Numbered from the stretch's first letter, positions 9,315-20,464 are shown. The stretch is DNA of 64,000 bases from Bremerella volcania (GCF_007748115.1 NZ_CP036289.1:5084001-5148000); one strand, 5' to 3'. The notes: generated by a model from the sequence alone, not told the origin. A program made the numbers and translations.

Positions 9315-10298
9315 ATGATTCGCTCCCACACCTCATCACCTTCGATTTCTGAACAAGCCATGGCACAACTTGCCGACGAGCGATTCCTGAGCGACTCCCT
9401 AGCAGGCCTGAAGCAGTCGCCGAAACAACTGCCGTGCAAATACTTTTACGATCAGCGCGGTTCGCAATTGTTCGATCAGATCTGCGAGACGGAAGACTAC
9501 TATCTCACCCGTACCGAAACTGCCATCATGCAGCGCTACGCCGGCGAGATGGGAAAGTGTCTCGGCGAGGGGGTCATGCTGGTCGAATTCGGGAGTGGCA
9601 GCAGCATCAAAACGCGTTATCTATTAGATCACCTGATCGATCCGGTGGCCTACGTTCCGGTCGACATCTCGCGCGAGCACCTGCGCGCGTCGGCAGGTCA
9701 GATCTCTGGCGACTACCCCAACATTAAAGTGCACCCGGTGTGCGCCGACTTTACCAAGCCGTTCTCACTCCCCAACCCTAAACGGCGGCCGAGTCACGAT
9801 GCGGTTTACTTCCCTGGTTCGACCATCGGCAACTTTCAACCGAGCCAGGCCAAACAGTTGTTAGCCAGCATTGCCCACATGTGCGGCGAGCAAGGCGGGC
9901 TACTCATCGGCATCGACTTGAGAAAGGATCGAGAGATTCTCGAACGAGCTTACAACGACGATCAGGGCATCACCGCCGAGTTCAACCTCAACCTCTTGCA
10001 TCGCATGCGTAAGGAACTCGGAGCCACACTCGACGTCAATGCGTTTGAACATCACGCTTTTTACAATGCCGAAAAGGGACGCATCGAAATCTATCTTCGC
10101 AGCCAAATCGACCAAACGATTCGGCTTGATGGCCAGACGGTTCACGTTGAAGCAGGCGAATTGATCCACACCGAGTACTCCCACAAGTACACCATCGATG
10201 GCTTCGCGCAGATGGCCGCGGACGTCGGATGGACGCTCCGCCGCTGGTGGACTGACGAGAACGACTACTTCGCGGTTCTCCACCTGGTCGTCCTGTAA
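9315..10298 (+). CDS. egtD: L-histidine N-alpha-methyltransferase EgtD
   Basis: SAM-dependent trimethylation of L-histidine to hercynine, the first committed step of ergothioneine synthesis. The 327-residue length fits the family. Signatures seen: LPCKYFYDQRGSQLFDQICETEDYYLTRTE near the N-terminus, the SAM site VEFGSGSSIKTRYLL (about 89-103), YVPVDISREHL, FPGSTIGNF, and IGIDLRKD. Only 39 bases separate its stop from the preferred egtB start. The companion genes egtA, egtC and egtE are not nearby, which is usual outside Actinobacteria. Confidence 0.95.
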   Translation: MIRSHTSSPSISEQAMAQLADERFLSDSLAGLKQSPKQLPCKYFYDQRGSQLFDQICETEDYYLTRTETAIMQRYAGEMGKCLGEGVMLVEFGSGSSIKTRYLLDHLIDPVAYVPVDISREHLRASAGQISGDYPNIKVHPVCADFTKPFSLPNPKRRPSHDAVYFPGSTIGNFQPSQAKQLLASIAHMCGEQGGLLIGIDLRKDREILERAYNDDQGITAEFNLNLLHRMRKELGATLDVNAFEHHAFYNAEKGRIEIYLRSQIDQTIRLDGQTVHVEAGELIHTEYSHKYTIDGFAQMAADVGWTLRRWWTDENDYFAVLHLVVL

Positions 10299-10337
10299 TG
10301 ATGGATGTCGCATCAATTTGAATTCGAGGAACCTGAC

Positions 10338-11606
10338 ATGGCCTCTATTCCAACGGACCTTTCAACTCGATGTAGTCTCTTGCTGCCGAAATACGAGGCG
10401 GTGCGTGGCTTCTCGCATGTCCTGTGTGAACCGCTCGAAATCGAGGACTTCGTCGTCCAATCGATGCCCGATGCCAGTCCGATTCGCTGGCACCTGGCCC
10501 ATACAACTTGGTTTTTCGAGACCTTCATCCTGAAGCGTTTCGCCAGGAACTACCAGTCAATCGATCCAATGTACGAGTACCTCTTCAACTCGTACTACAA
10601 CGGCATCGGCGAGCAGTTTCCGCGTCCCCAGCGAGGTTTGCTCACTCGGCCTACCGTGGCCCAAGTGATGGCCTATCGGCGAGAAGTCGACAACCGCATG
10701 GGACAACTTCTGCTGGAAGCCTCACCAGAACAGTCGGTCCAGATCGCTCCACTCGTGGAACTCGGACTGCATCACGAGCAACAACATCAGGAACTGATGC
10801 TGACCGATCTGAAGCACGCATTGGCTCAGAATCCGATGTATCCCGCCTATGAATCGGATGCCGAGCAAACAACGGAAAAAGCAACTTTGCAGTCGTGGCA
10901 CGAAGTGGCGGGAGGCATTGTCGAAATTGGTCACACAGGTAACGATTTCGCATACGACAACGAATCGCCGCGGCACGAAGCCCTGATTCCATCGCTGGAA
11001 ATCGCGGGTCGCCTGATCACCAACGGCGAATATCTTCAGTTCATGGATGATGGCGGTTACCAGCGGCCAGAACTCTGGCTTTCGCTCGGATGGAACACGG
11101 TCCAAAGCCAGCAGTGGAACGCGCCTCTTTACTGGGTTCGTCAAGGCGAAGCGTGGCACGAGTTCACGCTCTGCGGACTACGCCGTTTGAACGAGGCCAG
11201 CCCCGTCACGCACGTCAGCTACTTCGAGGCGGACGCATTCGCTCGCTGGCAAGAGAGTCGCTTGCCGACGGAGTTCGAGTGGGAAACGGCCAGTCGAAAG
11301 GTTTCCGTCGAAGGAAACTTCGTCGAGTCACGCACCTTCCACCCTGCCCCGACGAAAGAAACCGACGGCCTACGTCAAATGCTGGGCGATGTCTGGGAGT
11401 GGACCAACAGCAGCTACGCTCCCTACCCTGGTTTCCAGCCGTCTGAAGGAGCCATCGGCGAATACAACGGCAAGTTCATGTGTCAGCAGTACGTGCTGCG
11501 TGGTGGATCATGTGCCACGTCTGAGAGCCACATCCGCAAGACCTATCGCAATTTCTTCCCGCCGGAGGCCCGGTGGCAATTCACCGGCATTCGCTTGGCC
11601 AGATAG
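10338..11606 (+). CDS. egtB: Ergothioneine biosynthesis protein EgtB (sulfoxide synthase)
   Basis: Non-haem iron enzyme that uses O2 to join hercynine to a thiol donor (gamma-glutamylcysteine or cysteine), giving the sulfoxide precursor of ergothioneine. The N-terminal DinB-like domain carries the iron ligands HLAHTTWFFET and HHEQQHQEL. The C-terminal FGE-sulfatase-type domain has GGIVEIGHTGNDFAYDNESP and GDVWEWTNSSYAPYPGF. The ATG at 10338 has GAGG 10 bases upstream; an in-frame ATG at 10305 is possible but lacks a clear site. The stop lies two bases from the convergent apt stop. Confidence 0.93.
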   Translation: MASIPTDLSTRCSLLLPKYEAVRGFSHVLCEPLEIEDFVVQSMPDASPIRWHLAHTTWFFETFILKRFARNYQSIDPMYEYLFNSYYNGIGEQFPRPQRGLLTRPTVAQVMAYRREVDNRMGQLLLEASPEQSVQIAPLVELGLHHEQQHQELMLTDLKHALAQNPMYPAYESDAEQTTEKATLQSWHEVAGGIVEIGHTGNDFAYDNESPRHEALIPSLEIAGRLITNGEYLQFMDDGGYQRPELWLSLGWNTVQSQQWNAPLYWVRQGEAWHEFTLCGLRRLNEASPVTHVSYFEADAFARWQESRLPTEFEWETASRKVSVEGNFVESRTFHPAPTKETDGLRQMLGDVWEWTNSSYAPYPGFQPSEGAIGEYNGKFMCQQYVLRGGSCATSESHIRKTYRNFFPPEARWQFTGIRLAR

Positions 11607-11608
11607 GC

Positions 11609-12130
11609 TTAGTACTCGATCAGGCTGAACGAATCGAACGGAGCGATCCGCTGTTCCCCTTCCAAGGCCTTCAGATGGATCAGGAAGCAGCAGCCGGCTA
11701 CCGTAGCCCCGATCTTTTCGACCAGGTTACAGCAGGCCTTCATCGTCCCGCCGGTCGCCAAGAGATCGTCCACCATCAGCACGTTCTGTCCAGGCTGAAC
11801 GCCATCAATGTGGATTTCCAGCGTATCGGTGCCATATTCCAGTTCGTAGTGGAACGAATGCGTATCGAACGGCAGCTTCCCAGGCTTGCGGACCGGAACA
11901 AAGCCGCAGTTCAGCTTGAGTGCCAAGGGAGCGGCGAAAATGAAGCCGCGTGCTTCGGCAGCGACGATCGCGTCGATCTTCTTCCCCTCGTAGTGGGCCG
12001 CCATCTGATCGATTGCTTCATTGAACGCATGCGGATTGGCCAGCAACGGCGTAATATCGCGAAACAAGATGCCTGGCTTGGGGAAGTCTGGGATATCGCG
12101 GATGTACGCCTTGAGATCAATTTCCGACAT
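11609..12130 (-). CDS. apt: Adenine phosphoribosyltransferase
   Basis: Purine salvage: adenine plus PRPP to AMP. The product is 173 residues from ATG 12130 ([21 protein letters not shown]), with GGAG 8 bases upstream; an ATG 18 bases earlier is less likely. Diagnostic parts are the N-terminal [14 protein letters not shown], the adenine-binding [12 protein letters not shown] and the PRPP loop [13 protein letters not shown]. It stands alone on the minus strand and ends two bases from egtB. Confidence 0.95.
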   Translation of the reverse strand: MSEIDLKAYIRDIPDFPKPGILFRDITPLLANPHAFNEAIDQMAAHYEGKKIDAIVAAEARGFIFAAPLALKLNCGFVPVRKPGKLPFDTHSFHYELEYGTDTLEIHIDGVQPGQNVLMVDDLLATGGTMKACCNLVEKIGATVAGCCFLIHLKALEGEQRIAPFDSFSLIEY

Positions 12131-12234
12131 GCTGCTCTCTCCAGCCATAAAAAAGCACCTGAGACTTGTATCGCTTCACGTGCTGAATATACGGGGATTT
12201 TGCCGCCGCGGGAAGAATGGGCAAATAGAAGAAG

Positions 12235-12356
12235 ATTTTGCCACAGAGAGCACAGAGGACACGGAGAGAAGAGGTTTTAACCACGGATTATACATTTATC
12301 ACGGATGAGAAGATGAAGGGTGTTACTTCATCTTCTCATCCGTGTAATCCGTGGTT
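12235..12356. repeat. REP-like element: CACAGAG-type box plus imperfect palindrome
   Basis: The gap between apt and the sigma-factor gene holds a CCACAGAG/CACAGAGG-rich box (12241-12274) followed by an inverted repeat. Arms AACCACGGATTA (12279-12290) plus ACGGATGAGAAGATGAAG (12301-12318) pair with 12326-12356, around a 7-base loop. The left arm carries a 10-base insertion. No T-run follows, so this is not a simple terminator. A relative (CGGATTACACGGAT) is at about 13456-13483. Confidence 0.6.
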
Positions 12357-12373
12357 GGTCTTCTTCGTCCCGA

Positions 12374-13273
12374 TTAACGTCGCGTACGACGTCGGATTGG
12401 GCCTTCCAGCATGCGTTCGCGCGGGTCTTGTAGCCCTTCGGCCAGACGGTTCAGGGCTTCCGTTTCGATCTGGCGGACGCGTTCGCGGGTGAGGCCTAGC
12501 TTTTCGCCGATTTCCTTCAGCGTATGAGGCTCTTCGCCGTGCAGGCCGAAACGCATCTTCAAGACGGTCGATTCTCGGCCGTCCATCGTCTTCAGCATTT
12601 CGCGGACGTGCTTCAGGTCGTCGTGTTCGACCAGTTCCTCTTCAGGATTCTTCAGCCGCTCGTCGGTCACCATCTCGCCCAGCGACCAGCCGTTGTCGGT
12701 CTGATCGGTTTGCGGGGTGCTGTTGTAGATGCGGATCGCCTTCTTGATGATCGGCAGCTTCTTCTTCTGCAGGCCGAGCACGCGAGCGATTTCTTCCGGA
12801 GTTGGCGTACGACCAAGCTCTTCCGTCAGGCGGTTGGTTGCCCGGCGCCACTTCGAAAGCAATTCCACCATGTAAGCCGGAATACGGATCGTCTTGGCGC
12901 AGTTGATCAAGGCTCGCTTGATCGACTGCTTGATCCAGTAGCTGGCATAGGTGCTGAAACGGGTTCCCATCGCCGGGTCAAACCCCTCGACCGCACGCAA
13001 GAGTCCGAGGTTGCCTTCTTCGATGAGGTCCTGCAGCCCCAGGCCTTTGCCGGTGTAACCCCGGGCAATGTTCACCACCAGGCGGAGATTCGCGCGGACC
13101 ATCCGATCGCGAGCGGCGACGTCCCCGTTTCCAATTGCCGTGGCGAGTTCACGCTCTTCCTTGGCGGAAAGGAGAGCCGTTTCGTTGATCTCGCGCAAAT
13201 AAGTTTCGAGCGGGCTCTGCACGGATTCGAAATCGTCGAACTCCGTTTCACTCCGTTTGGTCTTCGTGGCCAT
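12374..13273 (-). CDS. RNA polymerase sigma factor, sigma-70 family (RpoD/SigA-like, no region 1.1)
   Basis: A 299-residue sigma factor. Region 1.2 is SPLETYLREINETALLSAKEERELA. Region 2 is NLRLVVNIARGYTGKGLGLQDLIEEGNLGLLRAVEGFDPAMGTRFSTYASYWIKQSIKRAL with the -10 recognition helix intact. Region 4 is LKEIGEKLGLTRERVRQIETEAL. It lacks the acidic region 1.1 and the long non-conserved region of a primary sigma factor, so it may be a group 2 (stationary or stress) sigma, or the compact housekeeping type some phyla have. The C-terminus RRRTRR is basic. It is flanked by gene-free repeat-bearing stretches on both sides. Confidence 0.9.
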   Translation of the reverse strand: MATKTKRSETEFDDFESVQSPLETYLREINETALLSAKEERELATAIGNGDVAARDRMVRANLRLVVNIARGYTGKGLGLQDLIEEGNLGLLRAVEGFDPAMGTRFSTYASYWIKQSIKRALINCAKTIRIPAYMVELLSKWRRATNRLTEELGRTPTPEEIARVLGLQKKKLPIIKKAIRIYNSTPQTDQTDNGWSLGEMVTDERLKNPEEELVEHDDLKHVREMLKTMDGRESTVLKMRFGLHGEEPHTLKEIGEKLGLTRERVRQIETEALNRLAEGLQDPRERMLEGPIRRRTRR

Positions 13274-13455
13274 GGCTGCTTCAATGCTTTCGATACGTGG
13301 CGGGGGAAATTTTTCACGCTGTCACACCACTGCTATCGTCCATGTGCTATCACTTTCTTTGATGCGTAGCGAAACGGTCACCAATGTGCTGGATGTTCCG
13401 ATTGTGCCGCATATGCATGGAAGGGCCATGCCATTGGGAGAAGGGCTGAGGATGC

Positions 13456-13483
13456 CGCGGATTACACGGATCGACGCGGATGG
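13456..13483. repeat. Short CGGATTACACGGAT-type intergenic repeat
   Basis: GCGGATTACACGGATCGACG lies between the sigma-factor gene and the rpsA terminator. It shares the CGGATTA/ACGGAT words with the larger inverted repeat at 12279-12356, so it appears to be a partial copy of the same intergenic family. Confidence 0.4.
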
Positions 13484-13523
13484 AAGGTACTCTGAAAGGC
13501 CGGCACCGGCAAAGATACTCCAC

Positions 13524-13556
13524 AAAAAAAGCCTCGAAGTTTCCCTCGAGGCTTTT
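13524..13556 (-). terminator. Rho-independent terminator of rpsA
   Basis: Read on the minus strand: AAAAGCCTCGA, an 8-base loop, then TCGAGGCTTTTTTT. This is an 11-bp stem followed by a T run, 29 bases past the rpsA stop codon. Confidence 0.88.
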
Positions 13557-13584
13557 GTAATTTCTATCGAATCGAAGCAGCGAG

Positions 13585-15387
<1,803 letters not shown>

Positions 15388-15660
15388 GCTTTAAAGTTTT
15401 TGAACCAGGGGGCTCGAAGTCGCTGGAGATCGGGGGTGCCGCAAAAGACGGTAAAATGGCGGTTGGTCTGATCCCTCGAGGCGATGATTCGAGGCAAAAA
15501 TGCTGGGACGAACGAACCTGCGCAGGGTAAACCACTATACCCTTCATAACGCTCGATTCAGTGAGAACCCGTAAAACTATCAAATCCCCAAATTACCATC
15601 AACCACAGATGGTGGGGTAAGAAGCCTCGATTCTCGAAATTTGACGAAAGAAAGGTCGGT
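15388..15660. other. Gene-free leader/promoter region upstream of rpsA
   Basis: 273 bases between plsC and rpsA without a plausible gene. On the minus strand it would contain the rpsA promoter and 5' leader; a TATAGT word near 15533-15538 could be a -10 element, but no good -35 partner is visible. No plsC terminator was seen. Confidence 0.4.
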
Positions 15661-16362
15661 TTAGGCAAACTGCGTCTTATCTGTGGTGTGCACGCGAGGA
15701 TTCAGCGAACGTGCTCGTGAGTACCGAACCTCATGAAAAAGTTTGCCCATTCGCGCCTGAAGCGATGATAGCAACTCGTCGTCCGACATCTGAGAAATCT
15801 CGTCATAGCTGATAGGCTTCCCGATCTTCACGTGGACCACGTCAATCGAGGGCAGCAGTTGCCACTTCGGCCACGCCTGGAACGATCCATCGAACGCGAC
15901 CGGAACGATCGGCGATTTTCCTTTCCGGGCAACGGCGATGAAGCCTGGTTTTATCTGACCCAGTTCGCCATTCGCGCTACGGGTTCCTTCCGGGAAAATC
16001 AGGACCATTTCCCCGCGCCGGAGCCGCTTGAGTGTTTCTTTCAGTCCGTCCAACCCCGTGCCTGCTCGATTCACTGGAATGGCATTGAGCAGTTCAATGA
16101 ACGACTTCAGGGGAAACTTGAAAAGCGACTTCTTGGCAAGAAAGTTCAGCTGTCGATCGCAACAAAGTCCTACCAGGAGCGGATCCATGAAACCTTGGTG
16201 GTTCGAGCAGACCAAAGCTCCCCCCTCGGTGGGCCAGTTTTCACGGCCAAACAAGCGAATCCGATAGAACCCAATCGCTACGATTCGGGCGACAACCCGC
16301 AGAAAGCTATAGAGAAGCTGCTGAGCCCACGAGTGCGATGCGGCTGGCTTATCCTCACGCAT
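15661..16362 (-). CDS. plsC: Lysophospholipid (1-acylglycerol-3-phosphate) acyltransferase, PlsC family
   Basis: Transfers an acyl chain to lysophosphatidic acid in phospholipid synthesis at the inner membrane. The 233-residue product has the catalytic NHX4D motif as NHQGFMD, the second block FLAKKSLFKFPL, and the phosphate-binding block FPEGTRS. An N-terminal hydrophobic segment (LLYSFLRVVARIVAIGFY) anchors it. The ATG at 16362 overlaps the end of cmk by 8 bases, giving translational coupling. Several PlsC paralogues are usual in a genome, so the exact substrate is uncertain. Confidence 0.88.
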   Translation of the reverse strand: MREDKPAASHSWAQQLLYSFLRVVARIVAIGFYRIRLFGRENWPTEGGALVCSNHQGFMDPLLVGLCCDRQLNFLAKKSLFKFPLKSFIELLNAIPVNRAGTGLDGLKETLKRLRRGEMVLIFPEGTRSANGELGQIKPGFIAVARKGKSPIVPVAFDGSFQAWPKWQLLPSIDVVHVKIGKPISYDEISQMSDDELLSSLQARMGKLFHEVRYSRARSLNPRVHTTDKTQFA

Positions 16363-17008
16363 GCTGGTACCGCTGTACGATGCCGACCAATTTCTGCAAG
16401 ACTTCAACTTCCGACATGCCATCGGTCATCACTTCAACGGCATCCTCGGCCTTTAGAAGCGGACCGACCTCGCGCTGCGTATCTTCTTCATCTCGCTTGG
16501 CTTGCTGCTGCAGAATGTCTTCAAAATCGACCGTTTCGCCACGTCTTGCCAGGTCACCGACTCGGCGACGAGCCCTTTCCTCGGGGGAAGCCGTCAGAAA
16601 GATCTTGCACTCGGCATGAGGAAAAACGAGCGTTCCCTGATCACGGCCCTCCGTGACGACGTCCTTACCTTCGGCAAATTCCCGCTGAAGTCGCACGAGT
16701 TCTTCCCGCACACCAACATTGCTGGCCGCGTATCGCGTGACCTGGGTGACCTCTTGCGAGCGAATCTCGTGCGAAACGTCTTCGCCATCCAGAATTACGG
16801 CTCGGCCCGACAGGTCGATCGTGGCCGATTTCGCAAACTCGACGAGACGATCCGTATCGTCCCAGTCGATTTTGGCCCGGAGCCCCATCAGGGCGACTGC
16901 CCGATACATGGCCCCGGTGTCGAGAAACTCAAAACCGAGTTCGTCCGCCAGCCGCCGGGAAATGCTGCTCTTACCCGCCCCGGCCGGGCCATCGATGGTA
17001 ACAATCAT
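16355..17008 (-). CDS. cmk: Cytidylate kinase
   Basis: Phosphorylates CMP and dCMP with ATP. The 217 residues show the P-loop GPAGAGKSS (7-15), DTGAMYRAVA, the CMP-binding region SHEIRSQEVTQVTRYAASNVGVREELVRLQREFA, the GRDQGTLVFPHAECKIFLTASPEERARRR block and the lid. In the family the GRD motif is usually followed by IGT; here it is QGT, a mild variation. Lead gene of cmk-plsC, facing away from dxr across a 190-bp gap. Confidence 0.95.
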   Translation of the reverse strand: MIVTIDGPAGAGKSSISRRLADELGFEFLDTGAMYRAVALMGLRAKIDWDDTDRLVEFAKSATIDLSGRAVILDGEDVSHEIRSQEVTQVTRYAASNVGVREELVRLQREFAEGKDVVTEGRDQGTLVFPHAECKIFLTASPEERARRRVGDLARRGETVDFEDILQQQAKRDEEDTQREVGPLLKAEDAVEVMTDGMSEVEVLQKLVGIVQRYQHA

Positions 17009-17198
17009 GCCAAAAGGTCGTGAACTGGTTGGGTTTATGGATAGGTCAACGGGCGATCATTGCCTGTAAGCAGTTATAGCAGGAAGGCGGAACTCGTTCG
17101 AAGGACCCAATATTTCCTTTTCCACAGTAATCTTTCGCGAATGAGGAAATTCTGGAACAATCCATAGTGTTGAAGCCACCCTTGTTCAGAAGCGGTCC

Positions 17199-18416
17199 AT
17201 GCGTAGCTCGTCGTCCTCGAAATCCAGCCAAAACGTCGTCGTCCTGGGAGCCACCGGGAGCATCGGATGCAGCACGCTGGATGTCATTCGAGCCAGTAAG
17301 GGGGCATTCACTCCCTTTGCTCTGACTGCTCACGGTCGACTCGATGATCTACTGAAGGCCGCCATCAAGTACCAGCCCAAGTACATCGTGGCCAGCGACG
17401 ACGCTGCCGCCCAGGCATTCGACTGGTCGCAGCTTCCCCCAGAGACGACGCTGCTGACCGGCACGGCCGGGTTGCAGGAAGTGGCCGCCCACAGCGAAGC
17501 CGATATTATTGTTTCGGCAATCGTCGGTCGGGCAGGACTGGAAGGAACATTTGCCGCAATCGCCGCCGGCAAACGCGTGGCATTGGCCAACAAGGAAACC
17601 CTGGTCGTCGCTGGACATTTGGCAACCAAGTTGGCCCAAGAGTCTGGCGCCGAGATCCTTCCGGTCGACAGCGAACACAGTGCGATTTTCCAGGCTTTGA
17701 TGGCGGGAAGCGAAACTGATGTCCGCAAAGTGATCCTCACGGCTTCCGGTGGACCTTTTCGTAAGTTCACCCAGCAGCAGCTGTTGAAGGTGACCGCAGA
17801 CGAGGCGCTCGACCACCCGACCTGGAAAATGGGACCGAAAATCACGGTCGATTCGGCGACCATGATGAATAAAGCCCTCGAGCTGATCGAAGCCAAATGG
17901 CTGTTCAATTTGAAGGTCGACCAGATCGACGTGGTGGTTCATCCCCAGTCGATCATTCATTCGATTGTGGAGTTCGTTGACGGTTCGATGGTCGCCCAGA
18001 TGAGCCCTCCTGATATGCGGATGCCAATTCAGCTGGCGATGACCTATCCGGAGCGCACGGAGTGTCCTGCCAGGAAGCTGGACCTGACGACTGCGTTTTC
18101 CCTCGAATTCGAGCCCCCAGATTACGAGCGTTTCCCCGCCCTTAAACTAGGAAAAGAGGTCGCGGAGCGTGGAGGAACGTGCGGAGCTGTGCTGAATGCC
18201 GCGAATGAAGTGGCCGTACAGCAGTTTTTAGAAGGTAAAATTCGTTTCGTAGACATTTACCGGGTATGTCGCCACCTATTGGACGAACACCCGTTTGAAT
18301 CAAACCCAGAATTAACCCGGCTGCTCGAGCTTGATGCTTGGGCCCGAGAGGAGTCTATCAAGTGGATCACTTGCTGTTTGCGGCAAGCGAAGGACCAAGC
18401 CTGCTCCAATACTTAG
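17199..18416 (+). CDS. dxr: 1-deoxy-D-xylulose 5-phosphate reductoisomerase
   Basis: Second step of the non-mevalonate isoprenoid pathway: DXP to MEP with NADPH and a divalent metal. The 405-residue protein has the NADPH site LGATGSIGCSTLDVI, ANKETLV, the metal/substrate block PVDSEHSAIFQ, SGGPF, HPTWKMGPKITVDSATMMNKALE and the C-terminal helical domain. The last 55 bases overlap the start of rseP in another frame, a tight dxr-rseP coupling known from many bacteria. Confidence 0.96.
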   Translation: MRSSSSSKSSQNVVVLGATGSIGCSTLDVIRASKGAFTPFALTAHGRLDDLLKAAIKYQPKYIVASDDAAAQAFDWSQLPPETTLLTGTAGLQEVAAHSEADIIVSAIVGRAGLEGTFAAIAAGKRVALANKETLVVAGHLATKLAQESGAEILPVDSEHSAIFQALMAGSETDVRKVILTASGGPFRKFTQQQLLKVTADEALDHPTWKMGPKITVDSATMMNKALELIEAKWLFNLKVDQIDVVVHPQSIIHSIVEFVDGSMVAQMSPPDMRMPIQLAMTYPERTECPARKLDLTTAFSLEFEPPDYERFPALKLGKEVAERGGTCGAVLNAANEVAVQQFLEGKIRFVDIYRVCRHLLDEHPFESNPELTRLLELDAWAREESIKWITCCLRQAKDQACSNT

Positions 18417-20464
18417 GCGGCATTTGGGCCTTCATGCAAGGCATCATCGGCTTGGGCATCGTCATCTTCGTGCACGAGCTGGGCCACTTCCTGGTGGCCA
18501 AAGCTTGTGGCGTGCGCTGCGATAAGTTCTATGTCGGTTTCGACGTTCCGATTACCCTTGGCCCGTGGACTATCTCGGCCCTCTGGAAAAAGAAGTGGGG
18601 CGAAACCGAGTACGGCATCGGCACGATCCCATTGGGCGGTTACGTCAAGATGTTGGGTCAGGACGACAACCCCAACAACGCCGAAGACGAATCGGCCTCG
18701 ACCATGATCGAAAAGGTCGACGAAGAGGGCAACAAGACCGAAGTCGTCAACCCACGCAGCTATACCGCCAAGAGCGTTCCGCAGCGGATGGCCATCATTT
18801 CCGCCGGCGTAGTCTTCAACCTGATCTTCGGTGTGATTTTCGCCGCCATCGCCTACAACATGGGCGTCCCGTACATTCCGGCCCAGATCAGTTGGGTTCA
18901 ACCAGGCTCGCCAGCCTGGGAAGCAGGTCTTAACCCAGGCGACGAAATCGTCGGCCTGAACTCTGAAGGCAAGGTTCGCAAAGACCTGCGTTTCGACAAG
19001 GACATGACCCTGCAGATCATTATGAATGGCGACGACAAGGCGATGCCGTTCGTCGTGAAACGTGCCGATGGCGAGCAGGAAGTCATCGACATCGTTCCCA
19101 AGAATACCTACAAGGATGCCCAGCGGCCAACCATCGGCGTGGCACCAATGTATACGACCAAAATGATGGTCGCCCCGAAGCTGATGGGGATGATCTTTGG
19201 CAGTGAAGTCGCCGATAAGCTGAAACCAGGGGACAACCTCAAGGGAATCAACGGCGAGCCGATCACCAACTTCCTCGACTACCAGAAGTACGTCGCCAAC
19301 CATCCGTACGACTCGCTGAAGTTGAAGCTCGAGCGAAAGCTCGACCAGGAAAGCGAAGCGACCGAGGACGTCGAAGTCGAAATCCCGACTGTCCCTTATC
19401 GCGAGACGGGCCTGGTCATGGAAATCAGCCCGATCCGTGGGATCCGCTCCGGTTCACCGGCTGAAAAAGCCGGCCTGAAGGTTGGTGACAAGCTCGTTTC
19501 GCTCAACGGTGAGCCGCTGGGCGATGGCTACACGCTTCCCAGCCGCGAAACCAAATGGGCTGGGGAAACGATCGAAGTCGTGATCGAGCGCGAAGGCAAA
19601 CAGGAAACCAAGTCGATCAAAACGGTCGTTCCGCAAGGGTTCTCGTCGGAATATATGCCTGGTTACGAAATCGGCCTGCAAACCCTGGGGCTGACCTTCG
19701 ACCTGACGACGACCATTGCCGAGGTTCTTCCCGATAGCTCGGCCGCAGAAGCAGGTCTCGCCTCTGGCGACGAGGTTCTGATCGTCGGCTTCCAAGGCAC
19801 AACTGATGCTGCCAAGGAAACGAACGAAGAAATGAAGATCGGCGTGAAGGACGTCAAAGTCAAAACGGACGAGATCGCCTGGCAGGCCGTCCAGTGGACG
19901 CTGCAAGTCGCCCACCCCGATACGGCCATGGTCCTGACGGTGAAAAAGAAAGACTCCGGCTCTCCGGAAAACGTTTCGGTCAGCAGCACGCCTTCTAAGA
20001 CGGAAATGCTGCAAAGCCGGTACTTGCGTTTTGAAGTCGAAGAGAAAATTCAATACGCGACCAGCCTCGGCGATTCGCTTTACCTGGGCGTTCGTGAAGT
20101 GGGCGAAGGGATGAATCAAGTCATCGTCGTTCTGCGGAAGATCTTCTCCGGCGAGATGCAGATCAGCGGTCTCGGTGGCCCTGGTACGATCTTGTACGTG
20201 GCCACTGCCGAGTCGTCACGTGGTATCTCGCGACTGCTGACCTTCCTGACGCTCATCAGCGCCAACCTGGCAGTGGTAAATTTCCTGCCGATTCCGGTTC
20301 TCGACGGCGGGCACATGATGTTCCTACTGTACGAAGGGATCCGCGGCAAGGCGATGAACGAGAAGTGGATGCTCCGTCTGACCTACCTGGGCCTGGCCAT
20401 GGTGCTGACCCTGATGGTGACGGTCATCTTCCTCGACATCAATCGCTTCTTCCCCTGGGGTTAG
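18362..20464 (+). CDS. rseP: RseP-like site-2 zinc metalloprotease with several PDZ domains
   Basis: Intramembrane M50 protease that cleaves anti-sigma factors and signal-peptide remnants. The GTG at 18362 has GAGAGGAG 8 bases upstream, a better start than the ATG-like frame at 18338. The 700-residue product has HELGH (about residues 38-42) in the first TM helix and NFLPIPVLDGGHMMF in the third core helix. Between them lie at least three PDZ-type segments (PGSPAWEAGLNPGDEIVGLN, SGSPAEKAGLKVGDKLVSLNG, PDSSAAEAGLASGDEVLIVG). Escherichia coli RseP is about 450 residues with two PDZ domains, so this one is enlarged. Confidence 0.93.
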   Translation: MDHLLFAASEGPSLLQYLGGIWAFMQGIIGLGIVIFVHELGHFLVAKACGVRCDKFYVGFDVPITLGPWTISALWKKKWGETEYGIGTIPLGGYVKMLGQDDNPNNAEDESASTMIEKVDEEGNKTEVVNPRSYTAKSVPQRMAIISAGVVFNLIFGVIFAAIAYNMGVPYIPAQISWVQPGSPAWEAGLNPGDEIVGLNSEGKVRKDLRFDKDMTLQIIMNGDDKAMPFVVKRADGEQEVIDIVPKNTYKDAQRPTIGVAPMYTTKMMVAPKLMGMIFGSEVADKLKPGDNLKGINGEPITNFLDYQKYVANHPYDSLKLKLERKLDQESEATEDVEVEIPTVPYRETGLVMEISPIRGIRSGSPAEKAGLKVGDKLVSLNGEPLGDGYTLPSRETKWAGETIEVVIEREGKQETKSIKTVVPQGFSSEYMPGYEIGLQTLGLTFDLTTTIAEVLPDSSAAEAGLASGDEVLIVGFQGTTDAAKETNEEMKIGVKDVKVKTDEIAWQAVQWTLQVAHPDTAMVLTVKKKDSGSPENVSVSSTPSKTEMLQSRYLRFEVEEKIQYATSLGDSLYLGVREVGEGMNQVIVVLRKIFSGEMQISGLGGPGTILYVATAESSRGISRLLTFLTLISANLAVVNFLPIPVLDGGHMMFLLYEGIRGKAMNEKWMLRLTYLGLAMVLTLMVTVIFLDINRFFPWG

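Noticed and set aside
9048-9329. 93-codon minus-strand frame in the opgG/egtD gap
   Set aside because: Overlaps the egtD start, Arg/Phe-rich, no ribosome site or family match.
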